DNA of 64,000 bases from PGYT01 sp963675055 (lineage in GTDB: Bacteria > Bacteroidota > Ignavibacteria > Ignavibacteriales > Melioribacteraceae): contig CAXXJE010000002.1 of assembly GCA_963675055.2 (NCBI GenBank), forward strand, positions 248,001 to 312,000, read 5' to 3'. The first letter of the stretch is position 1. Each line of letters opens with the position of its first letter. The notes under the pieces were generated by a model. That model was not told the origin of the DNA and ran no database searches. It saw only the letters and a program-made list of their open reading frames with translations. The position numbers were made by a program, and so were the translations under genes. Positions 9,169-18,912 of the stretch are shown piece after piece.

Positions 9169-9228
9169 GATTCGAATAAATCTTAAGCAGTTTGTTACTC
9201 ACTCATTATGAAATCTTAAACCTAATTA

Positions 9229-12200
9229 CTATTTCATTAACACAAATTTTTTGGTTGAGATGAAGCTTTTTCTTTCTCCTTTTACACTTATCCGGTAAGT
9301 ATATACTCCGCTGGAAAATTCTGATCCGTTAACTATCACTTCTTGGTAGCCTGCCGGCAAGTAATCATCCAGCAGTACCTCTACACTCTGACCAAGCATA
9401 TTATATAATTCGAGCATCACTCTTCCCGACTCGGGTAAACCGAATCTTATTGTCGTACTTGGGTTAAACGGATTCGGATAATTCTGGCTTAACGAAAACT
9501 CGGTTGGTACTTGTTCCTCTGCTACATCCGTTATACTATTATTAACACTTGCAGTAGTTGAATAGTACTCGTAACTCCCGTCAGTATCTATTTGTTTTAA
9601 TCTGTATTTTAGGTTACCGGCCGGCGGATTCTCATCAACGAATTCGTAACTCTTAGGGCTGCTGCTGTTACCATGCCCCTCAACAAATCCTACAGTCTCC
9701 CATCCTGACTCCTGATTACTGTCTTCTGTAATCTGTCTTTTAATTTCAAACCCGTAATTGTTTACTTCCGTGGCCGTTTGCCAGTTTAGTCTAACAAAGC
9801 TATCATCTTTCCCGGCTGTAAATGACATCAATTCTACAGGCAACACTGATGATTCACTCCCTATAATAAACTGACTGAAAGATGTAACACCTTCAAATGT
9901 TACCGTAGTTGATGTTGCCGACGCACCGGAAGCGATAAGAGTCCAATCGCCATCCGCAGTACTCTCACGCCGGTATAACTTTAGGTTTGATGGTGTTGTC
10001 TGATCCTGTTCACTAATTTTTCCATCGGGCAAAGTAAATGTTAAATTTGCTGAAAACGAGCCCGGAGTTCCAAATGCGGATAAAACAAAATATCTATCCA
10101 ATGAGTTACCGGTTATACCTGAGTTAGTATTCGGTGAGTTCTCTATTTCTGTGCAAAGAAGATCAACAGCAGAGTCAAATCCATCGCTTGTTGTTATGGT
10201 AAGATTACCCAAGTTTTCGGTTCCATTTGTAAACCCGCAGCAACTGTTGCATGAACCGCCGCCTGCAGGAACTGTTGAAGTTACCCAGTCATTATTTGGA
10301 TCCATACTATGTAACACACCGTTACTTTCTCCGGCCAGTTCAGCAGCCGTGGTTGATCCTGTTCCGTCATTTAGTTGCCAATAACCTATAAACCCGTTTT
10401 CATCACCTTCCAATGTTTTATGCATATTTTCTCTGATCCGGGATTCTGAACGGACTACATTCCATACTCTTACTTCATCTATGTATCCGTCCATTGTTTC
10501 ACTGGAACTGCTGATGGCAAAATTACCGTCATTGGCATATAACGAACTTGATGGATTACTGCTGCCTACTTCCTCTCCATTCAAGTATAGTTTCATTTCT
10601 GTTCCGTCGCTCACCCCGGCTACATGATACCACTTCCCGGTTTCCAAAACTCCGTTTACTCTTACCGATGAGAAGCTTCCGTCACTTTTCTTAATGTAAA
10701 AATGCAATTGTCCTTGTTGAATGGAACCATCGTGTCTTAGAACTGCTACTTCGGGGGATATAGTAACATATCTTTGAGAACTTGCCGGTAATGAATTGTG
10801 ATAAATCCATGCTTCTATTGTATATGCGCTATTTTGAGTAATTAATCCGCTTCCGGAAACATAATCGTTAATTCCATCAAACTCCAAAGCATAACCAGGT
10901 TCTTCATCAGCTGATATCCCGTACAAAAACGTTCCTTCATTAGAAAAATCCGAACCGGCAAAACAGTTATCAATTGCCTGCACACTCCAAAAATATCTTT
11001 GTCCCTGCTTTAAATCTTTTAGTGTCCAGCTTGTGTTATGATTTGTATTACCCAAAGCCGAAATTTTTCTAAAACCATTTGATACATCTGCCATCGGTGC
11101 CATTACTTCATTTCCGCCGGGCGTAGTACCGATACGTAAGTTATAAGTTAATCCGGCTGAAGGCGTCTCGTTATCAGTTGCTGCATCCCAGCTTAAAACT
11201 GCTTCTGATCCGCTAACAGAGCTTGATAAACTTAACGGAATGTTTGGTGCTGAATTTGTTTTGATATCATTATTATTCTTATATATTTTTGAAATTCTAT
11301 CACCGGAATCAGAATATCCGGTAAACAAAATATCCAAATCGTCATCATTATCATAATCACCCCAGGCTACTGAGCTCAAAAATACACCAGGTAATGATAT
11401 TCCGGAATCACTAAAAGTTCCATCCCCATTATTCTTGTAGATTTTGGAGATTTGGACAGATCCAGTGTCGCCGGTTAACAAAATATCCAAATAACCGTCA
11501 TTATTATAATCACCCCAAACTACTGAACCATCCTCAACAGCGATTAAAGATATTCCGGAATCACTAAAAGTCCCATCTCCATTATTCTTGTAGATTTTGG
11601 AGATCTTGACAGATTCAGTATCTCCGGTTAACAGAATATCCAAATAACCGTCATTATCATAATCGCCCCAGGCTGCTGAACCAAAGTTTACTTCAGGTAA
11701 AGAAATTCCGGAATTACTAAAAGTTCCATCTCCATTGTTTTTATATATTTTAGTCTCGTAATCTCCGGTTAACAGAATATCCAAATAACCGTCATTATCA
11801 TAATCGCCCCAGGCTGCTGAACAATCACGAACACCGATTAAAGAAATACCGGAATTACTAAAAGTTCCATCTCCATTATTTTTGTAGATTCTGGAGATCA
11901 CGTCAGATACGCTTACTCCGGTTAAAAGAATATCCAAATCGCCGTCATTGTCATAATCACCCCAGGCTACTGAACCCTGCGTAACCTGGGTTAAAGAAAT
12001 AACTACATAACTAAAAGTTCCGTCACCATTATTCTTGTAAATTCTGGAGCGCGGGGCAGTTCCGGTATCTCCGGTTAGCAGTATATCCAAATAACCATCA
12101 TTATCATAATCGCCCCAGGCTACTGAACTAGCAAAAACACCGGTAAAAGAAATACCGGAATTACTAAAAGTTCCATCTCCATTATTTTTATAGACTCTGG

Positions 12201-14478
12201 AAATCTCATCAGAAACGGTATTTCCGGTTAATAAAATATCCAAATAACCGTCATTATCATAATCGCCCCAGGCTACCGAACCACTCATAACACCGGTCAA
12301 AGAGATACCTGAATCTTCAAAAAACGGTAAAATTTCAAAACTATTTTCTGCTGCAAATTCCGATCCCGAATAGGATGCATCAATTGCCTGAACACTCCAA
12401 TAATATGTTCCAATTGGCAAGTCTTTTAGAGTTATCCCCAGATTACTACCAACATTACCCGACATTACAACTTTTCGGTATCCATCGGAACTAATTGACA
12501 TCGGATTAATAATTTCGCTGCCTCCCGGTGTTGTACCGATACGTAAATTATATGACAAACCCAAAGATGGCGTTTCTGTATCTGTAGATTCATCCCAGCT
12601 TAAAATTATATCAGTTCCTTGACAAAAACTTGTTCCATTTGAAACCAGACCTGTTGGAGAATTGGGGGCATTATTTATACTTAAACAATTATTTTTATAA
12701 AGTTTTGTAATCCGTGTTCCCGACATATCCCCGGATATCAACAAATCCAAATCACCGTCGTTATCATAGTCACCCCATTTTGTATCGCCGGCACTTACAT
12801 CAGCTATTGATATTGTTGAAACTTGCGAAAACGTTCCATCCAAGTTATTTTGGTAAAGTTTTGTAGAATAACTTGATCCTGTATACCCGGTTGCAATAAA
12901 ATCTAGATATCCGTTATTATTATAATCACCCCAATCGGCTGAACTGTAGAAGACCCCGGTTGTTGTACCAATACTCTCCTCGGTAAATGTCCAGTTTGAT
13001 CCGGAGCCGTTATTTTTATATAGTTTTAATATTTTTGATGAACCTGTATCTCCGGTTATCAAAATATCAAGATCACCGTCATTATCATAATCGCCCCAAT
13101 CAGCAGACCCAAAACTAACTCCGGTTAACGAGATTGAAGTCTCGGTAAATGTTTCATCACCGTTGTTCTTGTAAACTTTTGCGATATTTCCTGAACCAGT
13201 GTATCCGCTAAGCAGAATATCGAGATAAGAATCGTTGTTATAGTCGCCCCATGATGCTGAACTGTATGCTACACCTTCTAAAGAAACCGTGATTTCAGTA
13301 AATGTTTCGTTACCGTTATTCTTATATATTTTTGAGACAGCACCACCTGGGCTATCTCCGGTTAAAAGGATATCCAAGTTCCCGTCATTGTTATAATCGC
13401 CCAAATCAACCGAACCGTTATTAACATTTTCTAATGAAACGGAAAGTTCGCTAAAAGATGTACCGGAGTTATTTTTATATATTTTTGTTACGTTTCCCGA
13501 TGAATTACTCCCGGTTAAAATAATATCCAAATAATTGTCGTTGTTAAAATCTCCCCATTTAACTGAACTACTTTGAACTCCTTCCAATGAAAAACCGGTT
13601 TCGGAATAAGATGCATTATCATTATTGTAGATTTTAGTTATGGCAGATGAGCCGTCGTAGCCTGTTAATATTACATCCAAATCACCGTCGTTATCATAAT
13701 CGCCCCAATCTTGGGATGAATATTCCAACCCGGGAAATGATATTGAGGTTGTATTCAATATAGCCGCCCAATCTTCATCAGTCATATTGTATAAACTACC
13801 GTTATTACTCGCTTTTTTATCAACAGCTAAGCTCCCGGAGGTCTCATTCAGTTTCCAATAACCCGCCAAGCCTGTTAATGATGAACTAACCTCTAAATTC
13901 ATATTATCATGTATTTGCAACTGAGTTCTAACGACACTCCAAATACGTACCTCATCTATTGCTCCATTTAAATAATCACCACTCGGGCTGCATTCATCTC
14001 CCGCTTCGGCTCCCAGCAATGTGCAGTTGTCTGAGTCATAAACAAGTGAATAACCGGCTCCGGCATCATCTGTGGCTTGCAGTTCTCCGTCAACATATAA
14101 TTTTATATACCGACCGTCACAAGTAATTGCAAAGTGGTGCCAGCCTTCACTAATTGATGATAGCGCCACTTCCGTTCTTCGATATTCACCATTCAGATAT
14201 ACTGATCCGCTCAGTGTATCACTTTCAATCTGAATATTGTAACCGCCGCCACTCGTGTTGGAGATCAAGCGAGAATTATTGGAACTTGGCCAATCAGCAT
14301 GGTAAGCCCATAGTTCAACAGTTAATGCAGAAGTAGGTTTTAATACGGATGAATTTCCCAAACTCACATAATCGTTTATACCATCGAATTCAAGCCAGTT
14401 TGTTAACGGCTGAGAAAAAACAACCTGTACCATGAGAACTAATAACGATATTAAAATACTTTTTTTCATTTTCAACAT
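9229..14478 (-). CDS. Giant secreted LamG/VCBS-propeller adhesin, T9SS cargo
   Basis: 1749 residues. Signal peptide at 1-22 (an internal Met at residue 4 could be the start). LamG-like domain at ~25-240 (LEFDGINDYVSLG, IDEVRIWSVVR). Seven VCBS/FG-GAP-like blades (~250-600), each with WGDYDNDGDLDILLTG. A fibronectin-III-like domain with SWDESTDTETPSLGLSYNLR, then seven more, very similar blades (~735-1065), a second fibronectin-like domain and a second LamG domain (~1195-1400). After these come the TATEVNNYGFEIK module and a T9SS sorting domain near 1669 (SQNYPNPFNPSTTIRFGLP, ending KKFVLMK). The order LamG, propeller, Fn3, propeller, Fn3, LamG is nearly symmetric. It lies 54 bases after the stand-alone receiver 14533-14877. 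LamG domains often bind glycans; the actual ligand is unknown. Confidence 0.92.
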   Translation of the reverse strand: MLKMKKSILISLLVLMVQVVFSQPLTNWLEFDGINDYVSLGNSSVLKPTSALTVELWAYHADWPSSNNSRLISNTSGGGYNIQIESDTLSGSVYLNGEYRRTEVALSSISEGWHHFAITCDGRYIKLYVDGELQATDDAGAGYSLVYDSDNCTLLGAEAGDECSPSGDYLNGAIDEVRIWSVVRTQLQIHDNMNLEVSSSLTGLAGYWKLNETSGSLAVDKKASNNGSLYNMTDEDWAAILNTTSISFPGLEYSSQDWGDYDNDGDLDVILTGYDGSSAITKIYNNDNASYSETGFSLEGVQSSSVKWGDFNNDNYLDIILTGSNSSGNVTKIYKNNSGTSFSELSVSLENVNNGSVDLGDYNNDGNLDILLTGDSPGGAVSKIYKNNGNETFTEITVSLEGVAYSSASWGDYNNDSYLDILLSGYTGSGNIAKVYKNNGDETFTETSISLTGVSFGSADWGDYDNDGDLDILITGDTGSSKILKLYKNNGSGSNWTFTEESIGTTTGVFYSSADWGDYNNNGYLDFIATGYTGSSYSTKLYQNNLDGTFSQVSTISIADVSAGDTKWGDYDNDGDLDLLISGDMSGTRITKLYKNNCLSINNAPNSPTGLVSNGTSFCQGTDIILSWDESTDTETPSLGLSYNLRIGTTPGGSEIINPMSISSDGYRKVVMSGNVGSNLGITLKDLPIGTYYWSVQAIDASYSGSEFAAENSFEILPFFEDSGISLTGVMSGSVAWGDYDNDGYLDILLTGNTVSDEISRVYKNNGDGTFSNSGISFTGVFASSVAWGDYDNDGYLDILLTGDTGTAPRSRIYKNNGDGTFSYVVISLTQVTQGSVAWGDYDNDGDLDILLTGVSVSDVISRIYKNNGDGTFSNSGISLIGVRDCSAAWGDYDNDGYLDILLTGDYETKIYKNNGDGTFSNSGISLPEVNFGSAAWGDYDNDGYLDILLTGDTESVKISKIYKNNGDGTFSDSGISLIAVEDGSVVWGDYNNDGYLDILLTGDTGSVQISKIYKNNGDGTFSDSGISLPGVFLSSVAWGDYDNDDDLDILFTGYSDSGDRISKIYKNNNDIKTNSAPNIPLSLSSSVSGSEAVLSWDAATDNETPSAGLTYNLRIGTTPGGNEVMAPMADVSNGFRKISALGNTNHNTSWTLKDLKQGQRYFWSVQAIDNCFAGSDFSNEGTFLYGISADEEPGYALEFDGINDYVSGSGLITQNSAYTIEAWIYHNSLPASSQRYVTISPEVAVLRHDGSIQQGQLHFYIKKSDGSFSSVRVNGVLETGKWYHVAGVSDGTEMKLYLNGEEVGSSNPSSSLYANDGNFAISSSSETMDGYIDEVRVWNVVRSESRIRENMHKTLEGDENGFIGYWQLNDGTGSTTAAELAGESNGVLHSMDPNNDWVTSTVPAGGGSCNSCCGFTNGTENLGNLTITTSDGFDSAVDLLCTEIENSPNTNSGITGNSLDRYFVLSAFGTPGSFSANLTFTLPDGKISEQDQTTPSNLKLYRRESTADGDWTLIASGASATSTTVTFEGVTSFSQFIIGSESSVLPVELMSFTAGKDDSFVRLNWQTATEVNNYGFEIKRQITEDSNQESGWETVGFVEGHGNSSSPKSYEFVDENPPAGNLKYRLKQIDTDGSYEYYSTTASVNNSITDVAEEQVPTEFSLSQNYPNPFNPSTTIRFGLPESGRVMLELYNMLGQSVEVLLDDYLPAGYQEVIVNGSEFSSGVYTYRISVKGERKSFISTKKFVLMK
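9485..9603. repeat. Long direct repeat, copy 2
   Basis: Identical to bases 1-119. It lies in the C-terminal part of the LamG/VCBS adhesin gene, just before its sorting domain. Confidence 0.9.
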
Positions 14479-14532
14479 GATTTTTTATCTGTTTTTTTTA
14501 ATGACAACACATTGCGAAAGTTTATTTGCTGA

Positions 14533-14877
14533 TTATTTCCTCTCTATGGTTTTCCATAATAGCCGCAGGTCTCTTTTACATAAAAAATTAAGAGCCCCGG
14601 CATCAAGGGATGCCTTTCTATATTCCGGTGTATCATAACTTGTAAGCATAACTATCCTTGCGGATGGAAAGGATTTAATTATGTTTCGCGTGGCTTTTAT
14701 ACCATTAACTTTTTTCATTTTAATATCCATTAATACCCAGTCGGGATGATACTTAGCGTACATGTCCCCGGCATATTTTCCGTCGCTGCATTCTATTACG
14801 GTATCTCCTTCTTCCCGGATTAGCCCGGATAAGTAGCTACGCATACTTTTATTATCTTCAACTATCATGATTATCAT
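14533..14877 (-). CDS. Stand-alone receiver-domain response regulator
   Basis: 114 residues, receiver domain only. VEDN forms the acidic pocket near residue 6, WVLMDIKMKK holds the phospho-acceptor Asp, VMLTSYD the conserved Thr and FLCKRDL the Lys. It is a paralogue of 839-1195; both share the stretch PDWVLMDI. It lies 54 bases upstream of the giant adhesin 9229-14478 on the same strand, so the two are probably cotranscribed. A 22-bp perfect palindrome lies 58-79 bases before its start. No output domain is present, so the mechanism is open. Confidence 0.88.
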   Translation of the reverse strand: MIIMIVEDNKSMRSYLSGLIREEGDTVIECSDGKYAGDMYAKYHPDWVLMDIKMKKVNGIKATRNIIKSFPSARIVMLTSYDTPEYRKASLDAGALNFLCKRDLRLLWKTIERK

Positions 14878-14934
14878 TATATCTTTTGGGGATTATATTT
14901 TGGCATGCAAAATCGTCTGCGGATGACTGATTGT

Positions 14935-14956
14935 AAATGAGTTCTGGAACTCATTT
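14935..14956. promoter_or_regulatory. 22-bp palindrome, operator-like
   Basis: AAATGAGTTC-TG-GAACTCATTT is a perfect ten-base inverted repeat around two bases. It lies upstream of the receiver/adhesin pair 14877-9229 and downstream of the NarL regulator 15161-15811. The two-base centre is too tight for a good RNA hairpin, so binding by a homodimeric regulator is more likely. A TAATTTTG sequence matching the Bacteroidota -7 box lies at 14989-14996 on the minus strand, just upstream. Confidence 0.5.
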
Positions 14957-15056
14957 TTAAGCATCTTACGCCGTTGGGAGGGGGGCTACAAAATTAGTTA
15001 GGTAAACAGTTGCTGATGAAATGGCAATTCACACCTTGTCGAATGACGGCCCACAT

Positions 15057-15090
15057 TGTCATTTCTCCGTTGATAAGATTTCTCATCACA
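15057..15090. repeat. Decayed copy of the TGTCATTTC inverted-repeat element
   Basis: TGTCATTTCTCCGTTGAT followed by AAGATTTCTCATCACA resembles the left half and core of the elements at 9024-9106 and 35507-35588. The right terminus is not recognisable. Confidence 0.35.
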
Positions 15091-15160
15091 GTGGAAAGCC
15101 GGGAATTCTATATGATATCACAAACGTAACATATTACTTGTTCTACTACATCAAAGACAT

Positions 15161-15811
15161 CTAAAACAGATCTTTGTTCTCGATTGCGAATTGAATCAAT
15201 CCGTGATTACCATGAAGGTTAAGTTTATTTGAAACATTTGTTCTGTGGTTGCCGGCTGTGCGGGGACTAATAAATAACTCGTTAGCAATCTCATTATTTG
15301 ATTTCCAATGTGCCACGAGTTTTAACACTTCACGTTCTGTTTGAGTTAGCGATGAAATAGCTTTGACAATCTCCTCAATTTCCTCAGGCGATTTCTCTTT
15401 TTGGACTAATAAATCTGAGAGGGAACCGCTGATATATGTTTCACTATTTATTACCGCTTTTACAGCTCTTTCTATTTCAGGGACTACTGCTTCCTTTAGA
15501 ATGTATCCTTTTACTCCCAGCGAAATAGCTTTATAAAAGTAATTGGGATTTTTATGCATCGTTAATAAGATTACTTTGGTTTGATGATTCAGTTCACAAA
15601 GATCAGCAAGAACTTTTAGTCCCGATTTACCGGGCATACGGATATCAAGTATGGCAATATCCGGGGAAAGTTCTTTAATTTTACAAAGTGCGTCTTCACC
15701 ATTATCAACTTCGGCAATAATATCAAAAAGGTCGTGCTCACATAGTGCATGTTTAATACCTGCACGAAATAGAGGGTGATCATCCGCTAATATTATACGG
15801 TTTTTTTTCAA
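15161..15811 (-). CDS. NarL/FixJ-family response regulator
   Basis: 216 residues. Receiver domain with ADDHP, the Asp in IAILDIRMPG, the Thr in LLTMHKN and the Lys in YILKEAVV. C-terminal LuxR helix-turn-helix with LTQTEREVLKLVAHWKSNNE and IANELFISPRTAGNHR. It follows the TPR-type kinase 15874-17877 by 62 bases on the same strand and is its likely partner. Confidence 0.93.
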   Translation of the reverse strand: MKKNRIILADDHPLFRAGIKHALCEHDLFDIIAEVDNGEDALCKIKELSPDIAILDIRMPGKSGLKVLADLCELNHQTKVILLTMHKNPNYFYKAISLGVKGYILKEAVVPEIERAVKAVINSETYISGSLSDLLVQKEKSPEEIEEIVKAISSLTQTEREVLKLVAHWKSNNEIANELFISPRTAGNHRTNVSNKLNLHGNHGLIQFAIENKDLF

Positions 15812-15873
15812 TGTTCAACTTTATATTTTTTTGATACAACACAACAACATTAATTCGTTATGTATATTTCCAA

Positions 15874-17877
15874 CTATATAGCTACATCAGATTCATGATT
15901 CCCAACAACGGGCAGACATATTTTTATTTCCGTTCCTGAACCTGCTTTTGATAAAATACTCAATTCGCCGTGAAGCAATTTTATTCTTTCTTTCATTCCA
16001 GATAAACCGAAACGCGGTCTGTCGAGATCAGAAGCATTTTCATCTACACTAAAACCCACCCCATTGTCAGTGATTTTAATTAGTATTTCTTTATCCAGCC
16101 TTTTTATTACCAACCCGGCAGTTGTTGCTTCAGAATGTTTGATTATATTATTAACGCCTTCCTGGATTACCCTGTAGAGGTTAATCTGTTTTTTTTCATC
16201 AAGAATTTGATCAATATTTTCAGTAATAAAATCAAATTTTATACTTGAAGACTTCTCCACCCTATTGATCATAACAGCTATGGTTTCAGTAAAACCTAGT
16301 TCTTCCAATTCCAATGGACTGAGATTATGCGAGATAACGCTCAATCCTTCAATTACATTTGAAAGTATCTGCGATACCTCTGCGGTTAACGGATTATTTT
16401 CTACCTGTCCTGAACCTATCAACAATTTATTTTTTGCTATAAGAAGTTCCTGACCAATATCATCATGAAGTTCACCGGCAATTCTTTCTCGTTCTTCCTC
16501 TTGTTTTTCAATTAGTCTTTGAGAGAATTCAACCTGCTGGTTAGCAATTGTTTCCTGTTTAATTGTTTCTTTCTCAGCTTCCTTAATTTTATTTTCCTTC
16601 TGCAGAATTACATTTTTTTGTTTTAGAGAACGGTTAAAATAAAAACCTAATACAACCAGGAGAAATCCTGCAACAGATACAAACCAGACTAAACGCTGGT
16701 TCAATATTCTTTCTTTCTTTTCCATATTAAGGTTCGCCTTTAAAATGGCGTTTTCCTTTTCTTTTTTTTCTGTTTCATACTTTGTTTTCAGTGCAGCAAC
16801 TTGTTCGTGCCTTTCAGTACCGGAAATGCTATCCTTCAAAGAAATATATTTTTCTAAATAGAGTTGTGCTCTTTTTACATCTCTTATATTCAAATAATAA
16901 TCGTGATATAATTTATACGTTAATGCTAATTCGGTTTTATGTTCAATGCGTCCGGCAATATCCAATGCCTGTTCCAGGTAGTATTTCCCTTTTGCCAACA
17001 TTCTGGTTTTAATATAAATATCCGCAATATGGTTAAATATAAAAGCCTGCTCATTCAGTGCCTGATTTTTATCCATATGTTCCTGGGCTAATGATAAATA
17101 TTTAAGCGCATTATCGTACTCTTTCAGGGCAGCATAACATTCACCCATATTTGAGTATAAAGTTGCTAAATTATTATTATATTTTTTGCCTTCTAAAAAA
17201 GAGAGCGATTCCTTGAAATACAATATCGCCTCATTGTATTTTTTTAACTTTAAATGGAGATAACCCAAATTCGTAACAGTCATAGCAATGCCAAGACTGT
17301 CGTTTAATTCACGACGCTGTGACAATGCATTATTAAAATATTCCAGCGATGTTTCATAGTTATTTAAAGAAGCAAAAACAATACCGAGATGCCCGTTTAT
17401 TTTAGAAGTGTAATTTACATCATCTGTTTTTTCAAAGTATTTAAGCGCCTTAATAAAGCTTTGTGAAGCTTTTTCATACTCCTCAAATTGCATTAAAGCG
17501 TTTCCATAAAAAAAACGGTTCTTAGCTTCACTTTCTTTATCTCCACTGATGCTGTCAATCGTCAGAGCTTTTTCAATAAATAGAAATGCCGAATCCTTTT
17601 CTCCTCTATATACATGGACAAAAGCTATATTGGCATAAGAATAAGACCGACCAGGCAGGTAGTCTAATTCATCGGCTATCATAAGAGCTTTTTGTGAAAA
17701 ATAAAGTACGCTGTCTGTTGAAACATACTTCATGCTGTTTGCAATATCGTTTAAGACATCAACACGCTCTGTACCATTTGATAGTTTCAGAAGATTCTTT
17801 AAACTGTCTAATTCTCCCGCAGAAGATGAAGCACTAAATAAAAAAACAAATCCCAAAAGCAGAATATTCCGCCACAT
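15874..17877 (-). CDS. TPR-type sensor histidine kinase (HisKA_3)
   Basis: 667 residues. Signal peptide at 1-20, then a run of tetratricopeptide repeats (~45-345, for example NNYETSLEYFNNALSQRREL) placed in the periplasm. A coiled coil, one membrane helix (~392-412, LVWFVSVAGFLLVVLGFYF) and a second coiled coil follow. The HisKA_3 domain has the phospho-acceptor His in RIAGELHDDIGQ (near 469), and the HATPase_c domain has NIIKHS, DNGVGF and GLSGMKERI. Periplasmic-TPR kinases of this layout are common in Bacteroidota. TPRs bind proteins or peptides, so the signal may be an envelope protein. It pairs with the downstream NarL regulator. Confidence 0.9.
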   Translation of the reverse strand: MWRNILLLGFVFLFSASSSAGELDSLKNLLKLSNGTERVDVLNDIANSMKYVSTDSVLYFSQKALMIADELDYLPGRSYSYANIAFVHVYRGEKDSAFLFIEKALTIDSISGDKESEAKNRFFYGNALMQFEEYEKASQSFIKALKYFEKTDDVNYTSKINGHLGIVFASLNNYETSLEYFNNALSQRRELNDSLGIAMTVTNLGYLHLKLKKYNEAILYFKESLSFLEGKKYNNNLATLYSNMGECYAALKEYDNALKYLSLAQEHMDKNQALNEQAFIFNHIADIYIKTRMLAKGKYYLEQALDIAGRIEHKTELALTYKLYHDYYLNIRDVKRAQLYLEKYISLKDSISGTERHEQVAALKTKYETEKKEKENAILKANLNMEKKERILNQRLVWFVSVAGFLLVVLGFYFNRSLKQKNVILQKENKIKEAEKETIKQETIANQQVEFSQRLIEKQEEERERIAGELHDDIGQELLIAKNKLLIGSGQVENNPLTAEVSQILSNVIEGLSVISHNLSPLELEELGFTETIAVMINRVEKSSSIKFDFITENIDQILDEKKQINLYRVIQEGVNNIIKHSEATTAGLVIKRLDKEILIKITDNGVGFSVDENASDLDRPRFGLSGMKERIKLLHGELSILSKAGSGTEIKICLPVVGNHESDVAI

Positions 17878-18108
17878 TGAACACTCCCCAAAAGTTACTT
17901 TGTAAAATTAACTTAATATGATAATATTTCAAGTGATTCAGATTAGAGTTTATTATGAAATGAACGATGTGGCTGAGGAGCTGTAAATCTTTGCAGGAGT
18001 AAAAAATTCAACTAAGTGATTACCTGATGAGCCTGCCACAATGGTAATCGGGGGTATTTAGTCTTGTATAAACCTGTTAATACTTACTCGTAGAAGTTCT
18101 AAAAAAGT

Positions 18109-18912
18109 TTATTGTTTGGTTCGCAGCACTATCACCATAGCATCGGAATCTTCGGAAGTATCGAGCGGTTTCGGCGGGATGTTATACATGCTGCCGTACA
18201 TCCAGTACTTATCAAATACACCGGACTGTTCAATAAGAAGCTTCATTTCCTGTGCAAGATAGAACCTAACTGGACTCACAGCTTCGGAAACTCTTACAAG
18301 TTCCTTACTTTCCCAAATACGCATCTTGGTAGTAATATCCCATACCTGTGTAACACTGTTGAATTTATCCGAAGGCACGCCGAATGTTATCTCGACTTTT
18401 GTGCTGCCTTCCCTGCAGGTCCACTTGTTGGCTTCATCGTCGGGGAAATAGAACATGGGATGTGTTGCTTCAATCACATAGATGCCCCCCGGCTGGAGGT
18501 TCTTCGCGACTGACTTGAAATGGGAAACGATTTGTTCATTTGTTGTGAGATGAGAAATACTTTCCATTAAAGTTGCGGCAAGAGTATACTTTCTTCTCGT
18601 ACTGAATTTTGTCATATCGGCTACAATGGCTTTAACGTTCAGTCCTTCCTGCTCGGCTTCATAAGCCGCATACTCGGACATCTCGGGAGAGAGATCCAGC
18701 GCTGCGGAAGTCCAGCCTCGTTTGGCCATCTCACGCGCATGTCTTCCGGGTCCGCATGCAAGTTCGATAAACGATTTCTTTGCTAATTCATCCTTGCTTA
18801 CCTTACCGTGTTTCTTAAGAGCCCATTCAAGAAAATCACATTCAACATCAAATTCTCTATCCTGAAATGCTATGTCATATGCCCGGGCATTCGCGTAAAA
18901 CTCTTTTGCCAT
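18109..18912 (-). CDS. Class I SAM-dependent methyltransferase
   Basis: 267 residues, Rossmann-fold methyltransferase. Motif I is FIELACGPGRHAREMAKRG (SAM binding), the acidic loop is AALDLSPEM, and IVADM then PGGIYVIEATHP give later core motifs. There is no signal peptide, so it is cytoplasmic. The substrate cannot be read from the sequence. It stands alone between two-component genes and the divergent plus-strand cluster. An inverted repeat GATTACC/GGTAATC (18018-18049) lies downstream and could be a weak terminator. Confidence 0.85.
   Translation of the reverse strand: MAKEFYANARAYDIAFQDREFDVECDFLEWALKKHGKVSKDELAKKSFIELACGPGRHAREMAKRGWTSAALDLSPEMSEYAAYEAEQEGLNVKAIVADMTKFSTRRKYTLAATLMESISHLTTNEQIVSHFKSVAKNLQPGGIYVIEATHPMFYFPDDEANKWTCREGSTKVEITFGVPSDKFNSVTQVWDITTKMRIWESKELVRVSEAVSPVRFYLAQEMKLLIEQSGVFDKYWMYGSMYNIPPKPLDTSEDSDAMVIVLRTKQ

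Larger units (their letters stand above)
8836..9197 (-). pseudogene. Decayed T9SS sorting domain with two small insertions
   Basis: The minus strand encodes a broken sorting domain. It reads LLKIYSNP, then a 19-bp interruption containing the palindrome at 9150-9168, then FNTTTTIRYSIPYS in another frame. An 83-bp inverted-repeat element (9024-9106) follows, then an intact tail VCLKIYDMLGREVSTLVNEH ending MILLK. Compared with the intact motif QNYPNPFNPTTTI, the first insertion falls exactly between NP and FN. The segment lies about 30 bases after the stop of the LamG/VCBS gene. It is probably the remains of another adhesin's 3' end or a duplicated domain. A short frame from 9081 remains open but has no signal peptide and is unlikely to be a gene. 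Confidence 0.75.

Noticed and set aside
18018..18049. GATTACC/GGTAATC inverted repeat as a terminator
   Set aside because: Seven-base stem with a long loop and no T-run; too weak to call.
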